DNA from: PALSA-693 sp963834725 | GTDB taxonomy: Bacteria > Actinomycetota > Acidimicrobiia > Acidimicrobiales > Palsa-688 | Reading direction: 5' to 3' | DNA length: 64,000 nucleotides | Assembly (NCBI GenBank): GCA_963834725.1 | Contig: CAWICN010000001.1 | Location: 2,418,001-2,482,000 of the forward strand | Shown: positions 17,495-26,686 of the stretch, one piece after another | Position numbering within the stretch: the stretch's first letter is position 1 | How the letters are laid out: every line of letters starts with the position of its first letter | Position numbers and translations under genes: made by a program | The notes under the pieces: model-generated | Database searches by the model: none | What the model was told of the DNA's origin: nothing | Seen by the model: only the letters and a program-made list of their open reading frames with translations

Positions 17495-17890
17495 TCAGCG
17501 GTCCCCCTGCTCGGTCTCGATGGCTGTTCGCAGACTGGCCCGAGCCCGGTGAGGCAGAACCCTCTGATTGGTCGCGGAGATACCTAGAACGTCGCATGTG
17601 TCTCTGCTGGTCGGTCCCTCAGTCACGCAAGGTTACGACCTGGCGTTGACCTTCCGGCAAGCGATCGATGGCCGCCAGCACAAACGGGGCGATCGCCTGA
17701 GCGATGAGCCGGTCGTCGATTTTACCCCACGGCTCGAGCGGCTCCGCCCACGCCCCGCTGCTGGCGAAACGGCCGGGGTCGACGCTGGCCTGGGTCGAGT
17801 CGACGGTGAGGAACCGCTGATCGGACAGTCCTCGAGTGCGGGCCCGGTTGGCGCAGATCCTCTGTAACGGCAGGCCTTCCCGATGGACCA
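17495..17890 (-). pseudogene. ECF sigma factor, N-terminally truncated and frameshifted
   Basis: One frame carries ICANRARTRGLSDQRFLTVD, VDPGRFASSGAWAEP and then AIDRLPEGQRQVVTLRD, and stops at about 17619. The next frame continues with EGPTSRDTCDVLGISATNQR and VLPHRARASLRTAIETEQGD to a stop at 17495. That is sigma region 4 split by one indel. Sigma region 2 is absent; the opposite-strand FG-GAP gene begins where it should be. A rearrangement near 17880 is inferred. Confidence 0.7.
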
Positions 17891-17925
17891 GAAGGAAGTG
17901 CCGATCCGATGGAGGTAACTCTGAG

Positions 17926-18691
17926 ATGAAGCTTCGTGCCCGAATGATGTGGGCCAGGTTGCTCGAGCTCGTGGCCGTCTGTGGGTTGGTCACGGCGTCT
18001 GGTCTGTCTGTTACCGTCGCGCCGGAGTGGGGTGCGGGGCCGAAGATCTCTCTGTCACCAACGACAGCGGCGCCAGGTGCGACGGTGAAGGTCACCGGGT
18101 CGTCGGGAGCGGCCGGGGCGTCTGGGGTGTTGTCGCATCGGGCTGGGCGTCCCGGTGCCGTAGCGGGTTCGGGTATGAAACTTTCCCAGGCTCCTGCTGG
18201 CCTTCGGGCCGCAGTGCTACAAACCCTGGGTGCCACAGGGAGTCCGGCGGGCAGCGCGTTCGAGAAGGCGGAGCTGACTGCCTCCGACGGCGCCCACTTC
18301 AACGCCTTCGGCTTCTCGGTGGCGGTCTCGGGGTCCACCGCGGTGGTGGGCGCCCCCGACCGCAACTCATACACCGGAGCGGTTTACGTGTTCGTCCAAT
18401 CGGGGGCGATGTGGTCGCAACAGGCGGAGCTGACCGCCTCCGATGGCGCCGTAGGCGATTCTTTCGGCTCCTCGGTGGTGGGCGTCCCGGGTCGCGACTC
18501 GGCTGCCGGGGCAGGGTACGTGTTCGTCCGATCGGGGACGACGTGGTCGCAGCAGGCGGAGCTGACCGGCTCCGACCGCCCAGGGCGATCATTTTGGCTC
18601 CTCGGTGGCGGTCGCGGGCTCCACCGCAGTGGTAGGCACCCCTTACCCCAATTCGTCGACCGGGGCGACCTACGTGTTCTCCAACGCCTGA
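17926..18691 (+). pseudogene. Secreted FG-GAP repeat protein, frameshifted
   Basis: Starts at ATG 17926 after GGAGGT with an export signal (LLELVAVCGLVTASGLSVTV). It continues with an IPT-like strand region (ISLSPTTAAPGATVKVTG) and three FG-GAP beta-propeller repeats. Repeat 1 is FNAFGFSVAVSGSTAVVGAP with GAVYVFVQSG. Repeat 2 has lost about eight codons between FGSSV and VGVPGRDS. Repeat 3 (HFGSSVAVAGSTAVVGTPY, TGATYVFSNA) is reached only after a shift near 18590. An intact propeller needs more repeats, so it is a remnant. Confidence 0.65.
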
Positions 18692-18969
18692 CCGAACACC
18701 GTGACAGACACGGCGGGACGGCCGGCGGCGTCGTCGCTGTGTCCCCCGAGGTGGGGCAACGGCCGGCCAGCATCAACTCGTCATAGCGCCGACGGACCTT
18801 GCGGTGCACCGAAACGAAGTCGCCGCCAGAACCACGCTGGTTCCCGCCTGATGTTTGACCGCGGCTATGATGGTGAGAGTCCTGGTGGTTCGAGCTCCGC
18901 AGGCCGCTGGGCGACCACCTTCGGCTGGCCTTTCCTTCTCATGCGGCGCCGAAAGGTGCGGTCTCTACT

Positions 18970-19362
18970 ATGACCGATCCAGCTACCGGGGCGGAGGCCT
19001 CTCCATCCCGCCTGCATCTCGTCAGGCCACCGACCACCGACGGTCCGCTCGACCCGGCTGGCGGTCCGGTCGCGGTGACGCCACCGGCACCGTCCACCGA
19101 CGTTATCGATCTACGAGAGGCGGGGCGCAGCTACGCCGCTATCGCTCGGGATCTCACCATGCCCGGCTCGGTCCAAGCCCAAGCAGCCTTTGTCCGGGCC
19201 GTGCGCCACCGCCCTCAACCGGAACGAATCCAACTGGTGGAGCGCGAGCTTGGACGACTCGCCAACCTGGAAAAGAAAATCCGCGGCGACACCGACCAGG
19301 ATCCCAACAAGGCATCACAGCAGTTAGTGGCGGTGGCCAAGCTCCGTTCCGCCCTTCAATAG
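18970..19362 (+). CDS. Small HTH-like protein, paralogue of the gene at 20819
   Basis: A 130-residue protein. After a 45-residue Pro-rich head comes DLREAGRSYAAIARDLTM, which looks like a helix-turn-helix. A charged, probably coiled-coil part follows (RPQPERIQLVERELGRLANL, EKKIRGDTDQDPNK) and then LRSALQ. The same order and many identical residues occur in the minus-strand gene at 20819-21076. Both flank the sigma factor gene. No named family is recognised; a DNA-binding or sigma-associated role is inference. Confidence 0.6.
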   Translation: MTDPATGAEASPSRLHLVRPPTTDGPLDPAGGPVAVTPPAPSTDVIDLREAGRSYAAIARDLTMPGSVQAQAAFVRAVRHRPQPERIQLVERELGRLANLEKKIRGDTDQDPNKASQQLVAVAKLRSALQ

Positions 19363-19702
19363 CCCGACCATCCCGCAGCGAGCCCCACCCGCATCGCGAC
19401 GGGCGGTTTCTTCCAGGGACCGTCCGCAAGTGTGTCGTCAGTTATGCGGCGGACGGTGGCGGCCCGGTCGCTGGCTGAGACCTCGGTCCCACCCGGCGGC
19501 GGTCGGGGGCACTCGTTCGAAGAGTCGCTTCGTTCGCCGGAGCGCCCGGGTGTCTGCCACGGCGCCGCCGAACCGCTCCGCCTGGGCACGAGGCGGGGGC
19601 GCCTGATCAGCGCTAATCGACTGCGGGCCTGGTCGGGACGCAGATAGAGAAGCGACTGCAGCAATGCTGGCGGTCGGCCAGTGCAGAGGCGCTTCGGATG
19701 GT
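19363..19702. other. Intergenic stretch, no gene seen
   Basis: Convergent space between the HTH paralogue and the sigma factor gene. No hairpin or coding region could be supported. Confidence 0.4.
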
Positions 19703-20638
19703 TCAGCCGCCGAGCAGATCGTTGAGGTCGCGGTAAGCGGAGGGGTGGCGCAGTTTGGACAAAGCCCGTGCTTCGATCTGGCGTATCCGCTCCCGGGTCA
19801 GGTGGAAGTGGGCGCCGACCTCGTCGAGGGTGCGAGGTAGACCGCGGTCGAGGCCGAAGCGCAGCCGAAGGATCTCGCGTTCGCGCTGGTCGAGAACGAG
19901 AAGCATTTTGGCCACCTCGTCGGATAGGAGGGCGGTGGCGGCCGCTTCGAACGGCGACACGGCGCTGTGGTCTTCGACAAAGTCGCCCAGATCGGCATCA
20001 CCGTCGCTGCGAAGCGGCTCAGACAGCGACATGGGCCCGCTAACGTGTCGGAGGATCTCGGTGACCTTTGTTTCCTCCAAGCCGAGGTCGGCTGCCAGCT
20101 CGGTGGTCGTGGGACGGCGCCCGAGTTGCCCTTCGAGGCGGCCGCGGGCCTTGATCACCCGGTTGAGGAGGTCGCCGGCGTGGACGGGGAGGCGCACGGT
20201 GCGCCCGCTGTTCGCGACACCACGGGTGATGGCCTGGCGGATCCACCAGGTCGCGTACGTCGAGAACTTGAACCCCTTCCGCCAGTCGAATTTCTCGACG
20301 GCATGGATCAGACCGAGGTTCCCCTCTTGGACCAGGTCGAGCAACGGGAGCTCGGCGGCCTGATATTTCTTGGCGATGGAGACCACCAAGCGAAGGTTGG
20401 TCATCACGAACGTCCCCGTCGCCTGGTCACCGTCGCGAACCAGCCGGTTCAGCTGACGCCGGCGGCCCGATCCGATCCCGCCCGGGGCGCCCAGCTCAGC
20501 CCGAGCGTGCCGGCCCGCTTCGATGGCCTGAGCTAGTCGAACCTCGTCGTCTTTTGTCAGCAGGCCATGCTTGCCCACGTCATTGAGATAGAGCCGAACC
20601 AGATCCTCTTCAGGCTGGTCGACTCGCTTGTTGGGCAC
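19703..20638 (-). CDS. Group 2 RNA polymerase sigma-70 factor
   Basis: A 311-residue sigma factor with all of regions 1.2-4. Region 1.2 is EEDLVRLYLNDVGKHGLLTK; region 2 has FVMTNLRLVVSIAKKYQ, LDLVQEGNLGLIHAVEKFDW and KGFKFSTYATWWIRQAITRG. Region 3 has RPTTTELAADLGLEETKV. Region 4 has LDQREREILRLRFGLDRGLP and the HTH LTRERIRQIEARALSKLRHP. At this length it lacks the long region 1.1 of a housekeeping SigA, so a SigB-like stationary-phase or stress factor is likely. It starts at GTG 20638 with GAGGA upstream. Two small HTH paralogues and two cold-shock genes surround it. Confidence 0.93.
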   Translation of the reverse strand: MPNKRVDQPEEDLVRLYLNDVGKHGLLTKDDEVRLAQAIEAGRHARAELGAPGGIGSGRRRQLNRLVRDGDQATGTFVMTNLRLVVSIAKKYQAAELPLLDLVQEGNLGLIHAVEKFDWRKGFKFSTYATWWIRQAITRGVANSGRTVRLPVHAGDLLNRVIKARGRLEGQLGRRPTTTELAADLGLEETKVTEILRHVSGPMSLSEPLRSDGDADLGDFVEDHSAVSPFEAAATALLSDEVAKMLLVLDQREREILRLRFGLDRGLPRTLDEVGAHFHLTRERIRQIEARALSKLRHPSAYRDLNDLLGG

Positions 20639-20818
20639 CGGTCCTCATCTCTCATCGCCTCGACAGCCTCGGGCCGCTGCGGCTTCGGCCTGCCCAGGCG
20701 GTTGAACACTCGCCAGCTGCTGAAGTTGTCTCGTCGAGGTCGCCTCACGTCCGGAAAAGATCCTGATCTGTGGGGACACCGAATCCACGAGAGCGGGAAG
20801 CGTCTTGGTCGGTTGGGG

Positions 20819-21076
20819 CTAGCCGAGGCTTTCCCTCATCGCGGCGAGCGCGCCGAGGCGAGTTTGGAGTTTGTCCGGCTCATCGGCGTCGCGGGCCCGG
20901 ATGCGCGTCTCGAGCGTGTCGAGCCGTTCCCGTTCACGCTCGACGAGGTGTTGCCGTTCGTCGTCGGGCCGGCTGCGCAGTTCTCGCAGGTATGCCTCAC
21001 GAGCGTCGGCGGCCCGCTTCAGGCCCAGTGTGCTGGCGATGGCGGCGAAAGAGCGCCCCTGCTCGCGCAGGACCAT
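20819..21076 (-). CDS. Small HTH-like protein, paralogue of the gene at 18970
   Basis: An 85-residue protein from ATG 21076 (GAGG upstream): MVLREQGRSFAAIASTLGLK is HTH-like. ADAREAYLRELRSRPDDERQ and LVERERERLDTLETRIRARD form a charged helix, and LGALAAMRESLG ends it. Compared with the plus-strand paralogue it shares LREQGRSFAAIA versus LREAGRSYAAIA and LVERERERLDTLETRIR versus LVERELGRLANLEKKIR. It follows the cold-shock gene on the same strand with a gap of about 107 bases. A start upstream of 21076 cannot be excluded. Role unknown. Confidence 0.6.
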   Translation of the reverse strand: MVLREQGRSFAAIASTLGLKRAADAREAYLRELRSRPDDERQHLVERERERLDTLETRIRARDADEPDKLQTRLGALAAMRESLG

Positions 21077-21182
21077 GGCCTCGTGGTCGGTGTTGCGCCG
21101 CGGCCCAGCCCGCAGCCTGCTATCTCGATCCTCTCTGGACCGAGACGAACCGTCCGGAAAAGGCCGCTCGGGTCGGCCGGGG

Positions 21183-21386
21183 CTAGGCAGGACGAACCCG
21201 GGTGGCCTGAGGGCCTTTGGCCGCTTGCTCCGATTCGAACTCGACGTGCTGGCCTTCGGAAAGCTCCCTATAGCCAGGGCCCTCGATGGCGCTGTGGTGC
21301 ACGAACACGTCCTTTCCGCCACTTTCTGGGGCTATGAACCCGAACCCCTTCGTGGCGTTGAACCATTTGACGGTGCCGGCGGTCAT
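21183..21386 (-). CDS. Cold-shock domain protein
   Basis: A 67-residue CspA-type protein that binds single-stranded nucleic acid. RNP1 is KGFGFIAPE and RNP2 is DVFVHHSAI; it starts MTAGTVKWFNATKG. GGAGG precedes the ATG. A second, divergent copy lies at 21958. Both are likely RNA chaperones or antiterminators. Confidence 0.95.
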   Translation of the reverse strand: MTAGTVKWFNATKGFGFIAPESGGKDVFVHHSAIEGPGYRELSEGQHVEFESEQAAKGPQATRVRPA

Positions 21387-21957
21387 GTTCCGCCTCCCTA
21401 CCCACGCTTATCCACGTTCTAGGAGCAAGGAGACGCTGATGAACGCCCCGGCCGGCGCGGCGAGCCGAGGAATATCCGCCATCCTACCTGCTACCGGGCG
21501 CTCCGGTCGTACAGTTTCGGGGCGGCCGGATACGAGCCCAAGGGGCGCCCGTCGCCGGCTCAGGCATCAGCCGCGATGCGATGACATCGAGGTGGGAGGT
21601 CCTGGCGGACGAGCGTCAGCGCATGGCGAACGAACGGGAGGCCGAAGCTGATGAGCGGGACCGCGTCGCCATTCCCACTTTGAGGTTCCGCGCCACGTGG
21701 GCTCCCTGCCACGGCAGGGCAGATCGGGGGCTTCCGATGGGGTTGGGAGCGGGCGACACGATCCCCACAAGCGCCCGACCCCAACCCTACTCGCACCGAC
21801 AGGCTCTCGCGGACGGCGGCCTCGACCCACCCGGGATCGGCTAAACTCTGCACCGAGGGTAGCTGTGAAGATGAGATTTCCCTCCGGCTCATACCGAGCC
21901 AGGCCGTGGCCCGTGTGATCCTCGGGTCGAGTCAGGCCAGGAAAGGAGGGATCGCCC
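21387..21957. other. Space between divergent cold-shock genes
   Basis: About 570 bases that should contain both cold-shock promoters. The only coding-like segment is the charged N-terminal fragment at 21581. No 5' UTR structure could be proven. Confidence 0.4.
21581..21844 (+). pseudogene. Possible truncated coiled-coil protein
   Basis: The first 30 residues (MTSRWEVLADERQRMANERE, AEADERDRVA) look like the start of the charged DERE-repeat proteins common in actinobacteria. The remainder of the 87-codon frame loses that pattern. No strong ribosome site is seen. Probably a remnant. Confidence 0.25.
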
Positions 21958-22161
21958 ATGGCAACCGGCATCGTGAAATGGTTCAACTCCGAGAAGGGCT
22001 TCGGTTTCATCTCCCAAGACGGTGGCGGCCCTGACGTGTTCGTGCACTTCAGCGCCATCACCGGCAACGGATACCGCAACCTCGAGGAGAACCAGAAGGT
22101 CGACTTCGAGACCACCCAGGGCCCCAAAGGCCTCCAAGCCAGCAACGTCAGCCTCCGCTGA
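21958..22161 (+). CDS. Cold-shock domain protein
   Basis: A 67-residue CspA-type protein (MATGIVKWFNSEKGFGFISQ; RNP2 DVFVHFSAI). AAGGAGGG lies upstream of the ATG. It is about as similar to the copy at 21183 as typical paralogues are (shared KWFN, KGFGFI, DVFVH, SAI). Confidence 0.95.
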   Translation: MATGIVKWFNSEKGFGFISQDGGGPDVFVHFSAITGNGYRNLEENQKVDFETTQGPKGLQASNVSLR

Positions 22162-22622
22162 GCCATCCGGCAACGCAGTCGAGGTCAGGAGGGATGGTTC
22201 TCCGGCCTCGACCGCGTCCAACCCGCAGCCAGGCAAACCAATCACGCACCGCCCGGCCCCCGATGCTGAGCACACCAGCGCCGCGTGACAGCGCGATCGA
22301 CATCTCTGATCGCCGCGAACCCGGAGGCAAAGGGAACCATCACAGCGTGACCGGGAGTCGAAATGTGCGAGGCGCGGAGGCTCTTTCGCCAGGATGCTGC
22401 GGTAGAACTCCAGTCTACGGTCCGCGATGTAAGTGAACGCGGCGACGTCGTCTCCATGGCCCGCACGCTGTGCGGCGCAGAACTCGTTTGTCGAGGTTGG
22501 GACGGACCCAAAGCCCGCCTAAATCCACGACCGTTCTGGACAGCCGTTCTGGACAGCGGCGCAACCGTCGGCCAGGATAATCTCGCCCCGGTGGCGAGGC
22601 CTGTGGTCGCACCGTAGGTGCT
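22162..22622. other. Intergenic stretch, no gene seen
   Basis: Several overlapping open frames on both strands lack ribosome sites and motifs. I support none of them. Confidence 0.4.
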
Positions 22623-23155
22623 ATGTATGCCGCCGGCAACATCGCGATGGCTGCCTTCATGTGGGACTCCGTCGACGACCCTGAGGTCGCCCCCACGCTC
22701 AGAGACTGCGCGCATCTGGCTCAGGTTGGGAGGGCTCCGACTATGGCCGCCTGGGTGCGCATCCTCGAGGGTGTTATTCGGGTGATGCGGGTTCAAGCGA
22801 CGCCTACTCGTTCTGCCTCGACGCGTTCGCCGAGCTGGACGCCCGGGACCGCGAGTGGGGAGCCGGATGGGGCGCCCTGATTGTCGGTGTGGCCGCCGAG
22901 TGGGTGGGAGACCAGCCGGTTGCTGCGGCGCATGCCCTGCGCTGGGTTCGCTTCTGCCGCCGGTCGGGAGTGAGAATCGCGCTCACCTGCGGGATCCGCG
23001 CCGCCGCCCGACTGTCCGCAATGGCCGGACAGCCGGCGGACTCGCTGCGATTGTGGGCAGGGGCCGAAATACTCACGAAGCTCGACGCCCGGGACCGAGC
23101 GCAGCTTGTGATGCTCGCCTACGAGGCAGGCGTGGTCGTGCCTCGGTCGAAATGA
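22623..23155 (+). pseudogene. C-terminal TPR part of an ATPase-type regulator, frameshifted
   Basis: Frame 1 gives a helical segment (MYAAGNIAMAAFMWDSVDD, LRDCAHLAQVGRAPTMAAWV, RILEGVIRV). After a shift near 22790 the sequence continues as SSDAYSFCLDAFAELDARDR, ALIVGVAAEWVGDQPVAAAH, then RAAARLSAMAGQPADSLRLW and LAYEAGVVVPRSK. This is the TPR-like tail of LuxR/AfsR-type ATP-binding regulators. The DNA-binding and ATPase parts are missing. Confidence 0.45.
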
Positions 23156-23334
23156 CCGGCCGGTACCAATCGCCGGTCCAACAGCGGCGCCCGAACCGGG
23201 CGCCACAACGCCGAACCGGTGCGGCATGCGCCGAACGGATCATCCGCATCAGAGTGCCTCGCGTGACGGGCGATCGCATTGATGAGATGAAGCAGAACCC
23301 ATCTGAGGTCTGGTCCCTCATTCCGTCCGGATGG

Positions 23335-23480
23335 CTACGATGATGCGCGCACGGCGTGGCCGAACAGTGCTGGTGGCTCCCATGCCCCGAAGTGGCCACG
23401 GCAGTCGGGTTCGTTCCAGTACACGATGTTGGTGAAGCGGCGGCTGCCCAGCGACACGACGGTCGACGCACCTCGTGGGG
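23335..23480 (-). pseudogene. Epoxide hydrolase C-terminal remnant
   Basis: The minus strand reads RRFTNIVYWNEPDCRGHFGA followed by WEPPALFGHAVRASS and a stop. Epoxide hydrolases end with a very similar YWxExxxGGHFAAxEQPxLFxxxVR segment containing the catalytic His. Only this end is present. Confidence 0.45.
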
Positions 23481-23589
23481 GATATGCTGCGGCCGGTCGG
23501 CACGCTGATCCTGTCGAGGGGGGCGGCGAGGAATACACCCGGCCGAGTGGTAGTTGGCAAGACGAGTCGCCGTCGGAAGGTTCCCCCAA

Positions 23590-24837
23590 ATGCAGGTCAG
23601 CCGTCGCCGTGTCCTCCGCTTCACCCCGGCGCAGGCCTTCTGGTCCTCCGCGGTCGTCCTGGGAGTGGTGCTCGGAGGTTCGGCCGTGGTGTCGCCCCTC
23701 TATCACGTGTACCAGGACGAATGGCACTTCTCCTCGGCCAGCCTCACCGCCGTGTTCGCCGTCTACGCCCTTGCGGTGCTTGCCGTGCTGCTCATCGCCG
23801 GGTCATTGTCCGACCACGTCGGCCGGCGACCGATGATGGCTGGGGCGCTTGCGGCCGAGGCAGGCGCGGCGTGGCTGTTCCTGTCGGCGCACGGCATCGG
23901 GGCCCTCTACGGGGGCCGCCTCCTGCAGGGTGTGGCTACTGCGGGCGCGGCGACCGCAGCTGGGGCGGCGATGCTCGATCTTCAGCCCTCATACCGCCCG
24001 ACCCTCGCGAGCACGGTGAACGCCACGGCCTCATCGGCGTTCCTCGCATTCGGTGCTCTCGGTTCCGGCGTCCTGGTGCAGTACGCTCCCGCGCCCACCA
24101 GGCTGGTCTTCTGGGTGCTCCTCGTAATGTCCCTCGCCGGGCTAACGCTCCTGGCCCTTATGCCCGAGCCGGCGGGGCGCAGGCCTCTGCGCTGGGCGGT
24201 GCTGCGCCCTCGAGCCGGGGTACCGCCCGTAGCTCGAAGAGCCTTTCTGGCCGCACTCCCGGCCCTTATCGCGACGTGGGGGCTAGGTGGCCTGTACTTC
24301 TCGCTGGTTCCTTCGCTGACAGAGCAGCTGGCGCGCTCCTCCGACGCGGTCTGGGGCGGAGCGGCCATCTTCCTGCTGTGCGCTTCGGCAGCGCTCGCCG
24401 GCGCCGCGCTGAGACAGCTCGTGCCGAGCAGAGCGATGGTGGCGGGATGCACGATCCTCGCTGTCGGTTCGGCAGCCACGGTCGCAGCCGTCGTCGCCGG
24501 CAGCACCGCAGGCTTGCTGCTTTCGACGATGTTGGCGGGGGTCGGCTTCGGGCTCGGTTTCCTCGGCGCCTTCCGCCACCTGGCCGGCCTGGCCCCCGAC
24601 GACCAGCGTGGCGCGCTGGTCGCGACGATCTACATCGTCTCATACCTGGCCTTCAGCCTCCCGGTGATAGCCGCCGGGGTTGCCGCGACCCGCTTCCCGC
24701 TGCGTGACACCGCCATCGTTTACGGCGCGGCCGTGACCGGCCTCGCGGCGCTTGCCGCGGCCGCAGGGCTGGCCGGCTGGCTCACGCCAGCTCGGTCCGA
24801 ACACCATCGAGAGCTAATTCCGACGGGGCGCCCGTAA
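23590..24837 (+). CDS. MFS transporter
   Basis: A 415-residue major facilitator protein with about 12 hydrophobic helices. The loop 2-3 signature is GSLSDHVGRRPMMAGALAAE; other helices include VFAVYALAVLAVLLIAG, LLLSTMLAGVGFGLGFLGAF and AALAAAAGLAGWLTPA. The TTG at 23554 is possible, but the ATG at 23590 with GAAGG nearby gives the expected short cytoplasmic head (MQVSRRRVLRFTP). It is a single gene between pseudogenes and the carboxylesterase. It is probably a drug/metabolite exporter; the substrate is not predictable. Confidence 0.9.
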   Translation: MQVSRRRVLRFTPAQAFWSSAVVLGVVLGGSAVVSPLYHVYQDEWHFSSASLTAVFAVYALAVLAVLLIAGSLSDHVGRRPMMAGALAAEAGAAWLFLSAHGIGALYGGRLLQGVATAGAATAAGAAMLDLQPSYRPTLASTVNATASSAFLAFGALGSGVLVQYAPAPTRLVFWVLLVMSLAGLTLLALMPEPAGRRPLRWAVLRPRAGVPPVARRAFLAALPALIATWGLGGLYFSLVPSLTEQLARSSDAVWGGAAIFLLCASAALAGAALRQLVPSRAMVAGCTILAVGSAATVAAVVAGSTAGLLLSTMLAGVGFGLGFLGAFRHLAGLAPDDQRGALVATIYIVSYLAFSLPVIAAGVAATRFPLRDTAIVYGAAVTGLAALAAAAGLAGWLTPARSEHHRELIPTGRP

Positions 24838-25038
24838 GCCCCGAGGGGCGGGTCGAATAGTACTTCGCGGCCCCGGGGCACTCCTTGAGCGGCGGTCTTC
24901 GGCTTACCCCGTCCGCCCCCCCTTTGAAGAGAAGGGAGGACCCTCGCGGCGCGGGAGGAGGATCTCGCCCGCCGTGGGCGCTGCTTCAACTGCCGATCCT
25001 GGTCGCCGATGACCCCGGCGCACCCATATACATCCATC

Positions 25039-26541
25039 TCAGCTCGGCATTGACACCCGGTACCAGAGGTCCCGTGCGTCCATGGTGGGGTCCTCGACGA
25101 CGCTGATCTCCTCGTCTAGCAGCATTGTCGGACGTCTGGTCGTGTCATATCGGGGCCATGGCACCGCGCCGGAGGTGTTGGGGTCGCCTGTGCGGGCAAA
25201 AGCGATCCACGCGTCCTGCATCGCCGTCGCCAGCGAAAGTGGCGGATCGTCTCCGACGAACGCCCGCCACAGGGTGTTGTCGATCTGGCCCCAGACAAAG
25301 GGCACCTCCAGCGCGTGAGTGGCTCCCAGAAAGCCTCCGAAAACCGGCGTCTTCCAGGTGAACAGATAAACCCATACGGGCGCCGGCGTAGCGGCCTGGG
25401 CGTCGGCCAGGCGCAAGGTAGGAATGAGAAAGATAGAGTCGGTCATAAGGTCGATAAGCAGGCGGCGACCCGTGTCTCGAGCTGTGTACCAGGCCGCCAA
25501 GGCGTGGGGGTCGGTGATCGTCTCTGGCAGCCCCGCGATGACGTCCTCGTCGGTGATGTCAGTCGGCAGCAGCATGGAGAAGAGAGTGCCTTCATCTCGA
25601 TTGGTGCCAATCAACAGCGGGACATTGCGCTCACCGCGTGCCGTCACCACCTGGGTCGGAGGTGCGTGCACGACCACACCGTCGACGCTTGGGCGCAAAC
25701 CGGCCCCGGTGCCGTCGATCGCGTGATCACGGTCCCGCCCCAGGTGGTCAATAGAACCGACATCCGTCTGGGCCTGGATCAAGCGCGTGGGGTCGGCGCG
25801 GCGGAACGCATCGATGCCTCCTTCCGGCTCACCGAGGGCGCCGAGCAGCGCGGCGGTGAGGAGATCGGTCTTGTACGGCGGCGAGATGGCGACGGGGCCT
25901 GATTGAATGATCGCCTTGTGGTAGAGGCCGTCGGCCTCAGGTGCGCCGAGGAGAGCGCTGATCGAGCCTCCCCCGGCCGACTCGCCGAAGATTGTCACAT
26001 TGTCCGGGTCGCCTCCGAATGAGCTGATGTAATCATGCACCCACCGGAGCGCCAGGATCTGGTCGCGGATGCCGTTGTTCCCTGATCCGGCCAGGCTCGA
26101 GTCGAGATGATCCAGGGCGAGCCAGCCCAGCACGCCCAGGCGGTAGTTGAGGGTGACCACGACGACGTCCCCACGACGGGCCAGCGTGCTGCCGTCGTAC
26201 ATATCGCCCGAGCCGATCGTGTAGGCGCCGCCATGGATCCAGACCATCACCGGCCGCCTGCTGCCGTCGGCCTTTGGCGTGTAAACATTGAGGAACAGGC
26301 AGTCCTCATCAGTGTGAAGCTCGCCTTCGGTGATGAACGAGCCCGGCATCGGCGGCGGCTGCGGGGCCGAGGGACCGAACGTGGCGGCCTCGTACACGCC
26401 TTGCCAGGGGCCGGCCGGCTGCGGCGCCCGAAACCGGAGGTCACCGACCGGAGGCCTGGCGTACCGGATTCCGGCGTAGCGCTCGCAACCATCGAGATCG
26501 ACGCCCACGATCTCGCCGAGGGGAGTTGTCGTACTGGCCAT
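25039..26541 (-). CDS. Type B carboxylesterase / para-nitrobenzyl esterase
   Basis: A 500-residue alpha/beta-hydrolase esterase. The nucleophile elbow is FGESAGGGS; the family signature EDCLFLNVYTP and the oxyanion HGGAYTIGSGD are present. A candidate acid lies in IGTNRDEGTLFS and the His in THALEVPFVWG. The ATG at 26541 gives MASTTTPLGEIVGVDLDG, a normal family start; the open frame continues upstream without similarity. It is divergent from a polysaccharide deacetylase across a 145-bp region with two palindromes. Role: hydrolysis of an ester, possibly a xenobiotic. Confidence 0.93.
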   Translation of the reverse strand: MASTTTPLGEIVGVDLDGCERYAGIRYARPPVGDLRFRAPQPAGPWQGVYEAATFGPSAPQPPPMPGSFITEGELHTDEDCLFLNVYTPKADGSRRPVMVWIHGGAYTIGSGDMYDGSTLARRGDVVVVTLNYRLGVLGWLALDHLDSSLAGSGNNGIRDQILALRWVHDYISSFGGDPDNVTIFGESAGGGSISALLGAPEADGLYHKAIIQSGPVAISPPYKTDLLTAALLGALGEPEGGIDAFRRADPTRLIQAQTDVGSIDHLGRDRDHAIDGTGAGLRPSVDGVVVHAPPTQVVTARGERNVPLLIGTNRDEGTLFSMLLPTDITDEDVIAGLPETITDPHALAAWYTARDTGRRLLIDLMTDSIFLIPTLRLADAQAATPAPVWVYLFTWKTPVFGGFLGATHALEVPFVWGQIDNTLWRAFVGDDPPLSLATAMQDAWIAFARTGDPNTSGAVPWPRYDTTRRPTMLLDEEISVVEDPTMDARDLWYRVSMPS

Positions 26542-26622
26542 CAGCCGAGTTTGACACGGTGACGCAATCGTCGCCACCGATCGCCTCGAAGCACTCGCGG
26601 AAGCGGTTGATCGGGGCGGCAG

Positions 26623-26660
26623 TCTACTCGAGTAGATTTGGGTGCGTTGCTTGTCAACGC
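26623..26660. promoter_or_regulatory. Two palindromes in a divergent promoter region
   Basis: A perfect 14-bp palindrome TCTACTCGAGTAGA (26623-26636) is followed by GCGTTG-N5-CAACGC (26644-26660). Both lie between the esterase start (26541) and the deacetylase start (26687). They fit operators for dimeric regulators acting on both genes. The regulator gene is not identified. Confidence 0.5.
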
Positions 26661-26686
26661 GCCCGGTTGTCTCTGGAGGAGGGGCG

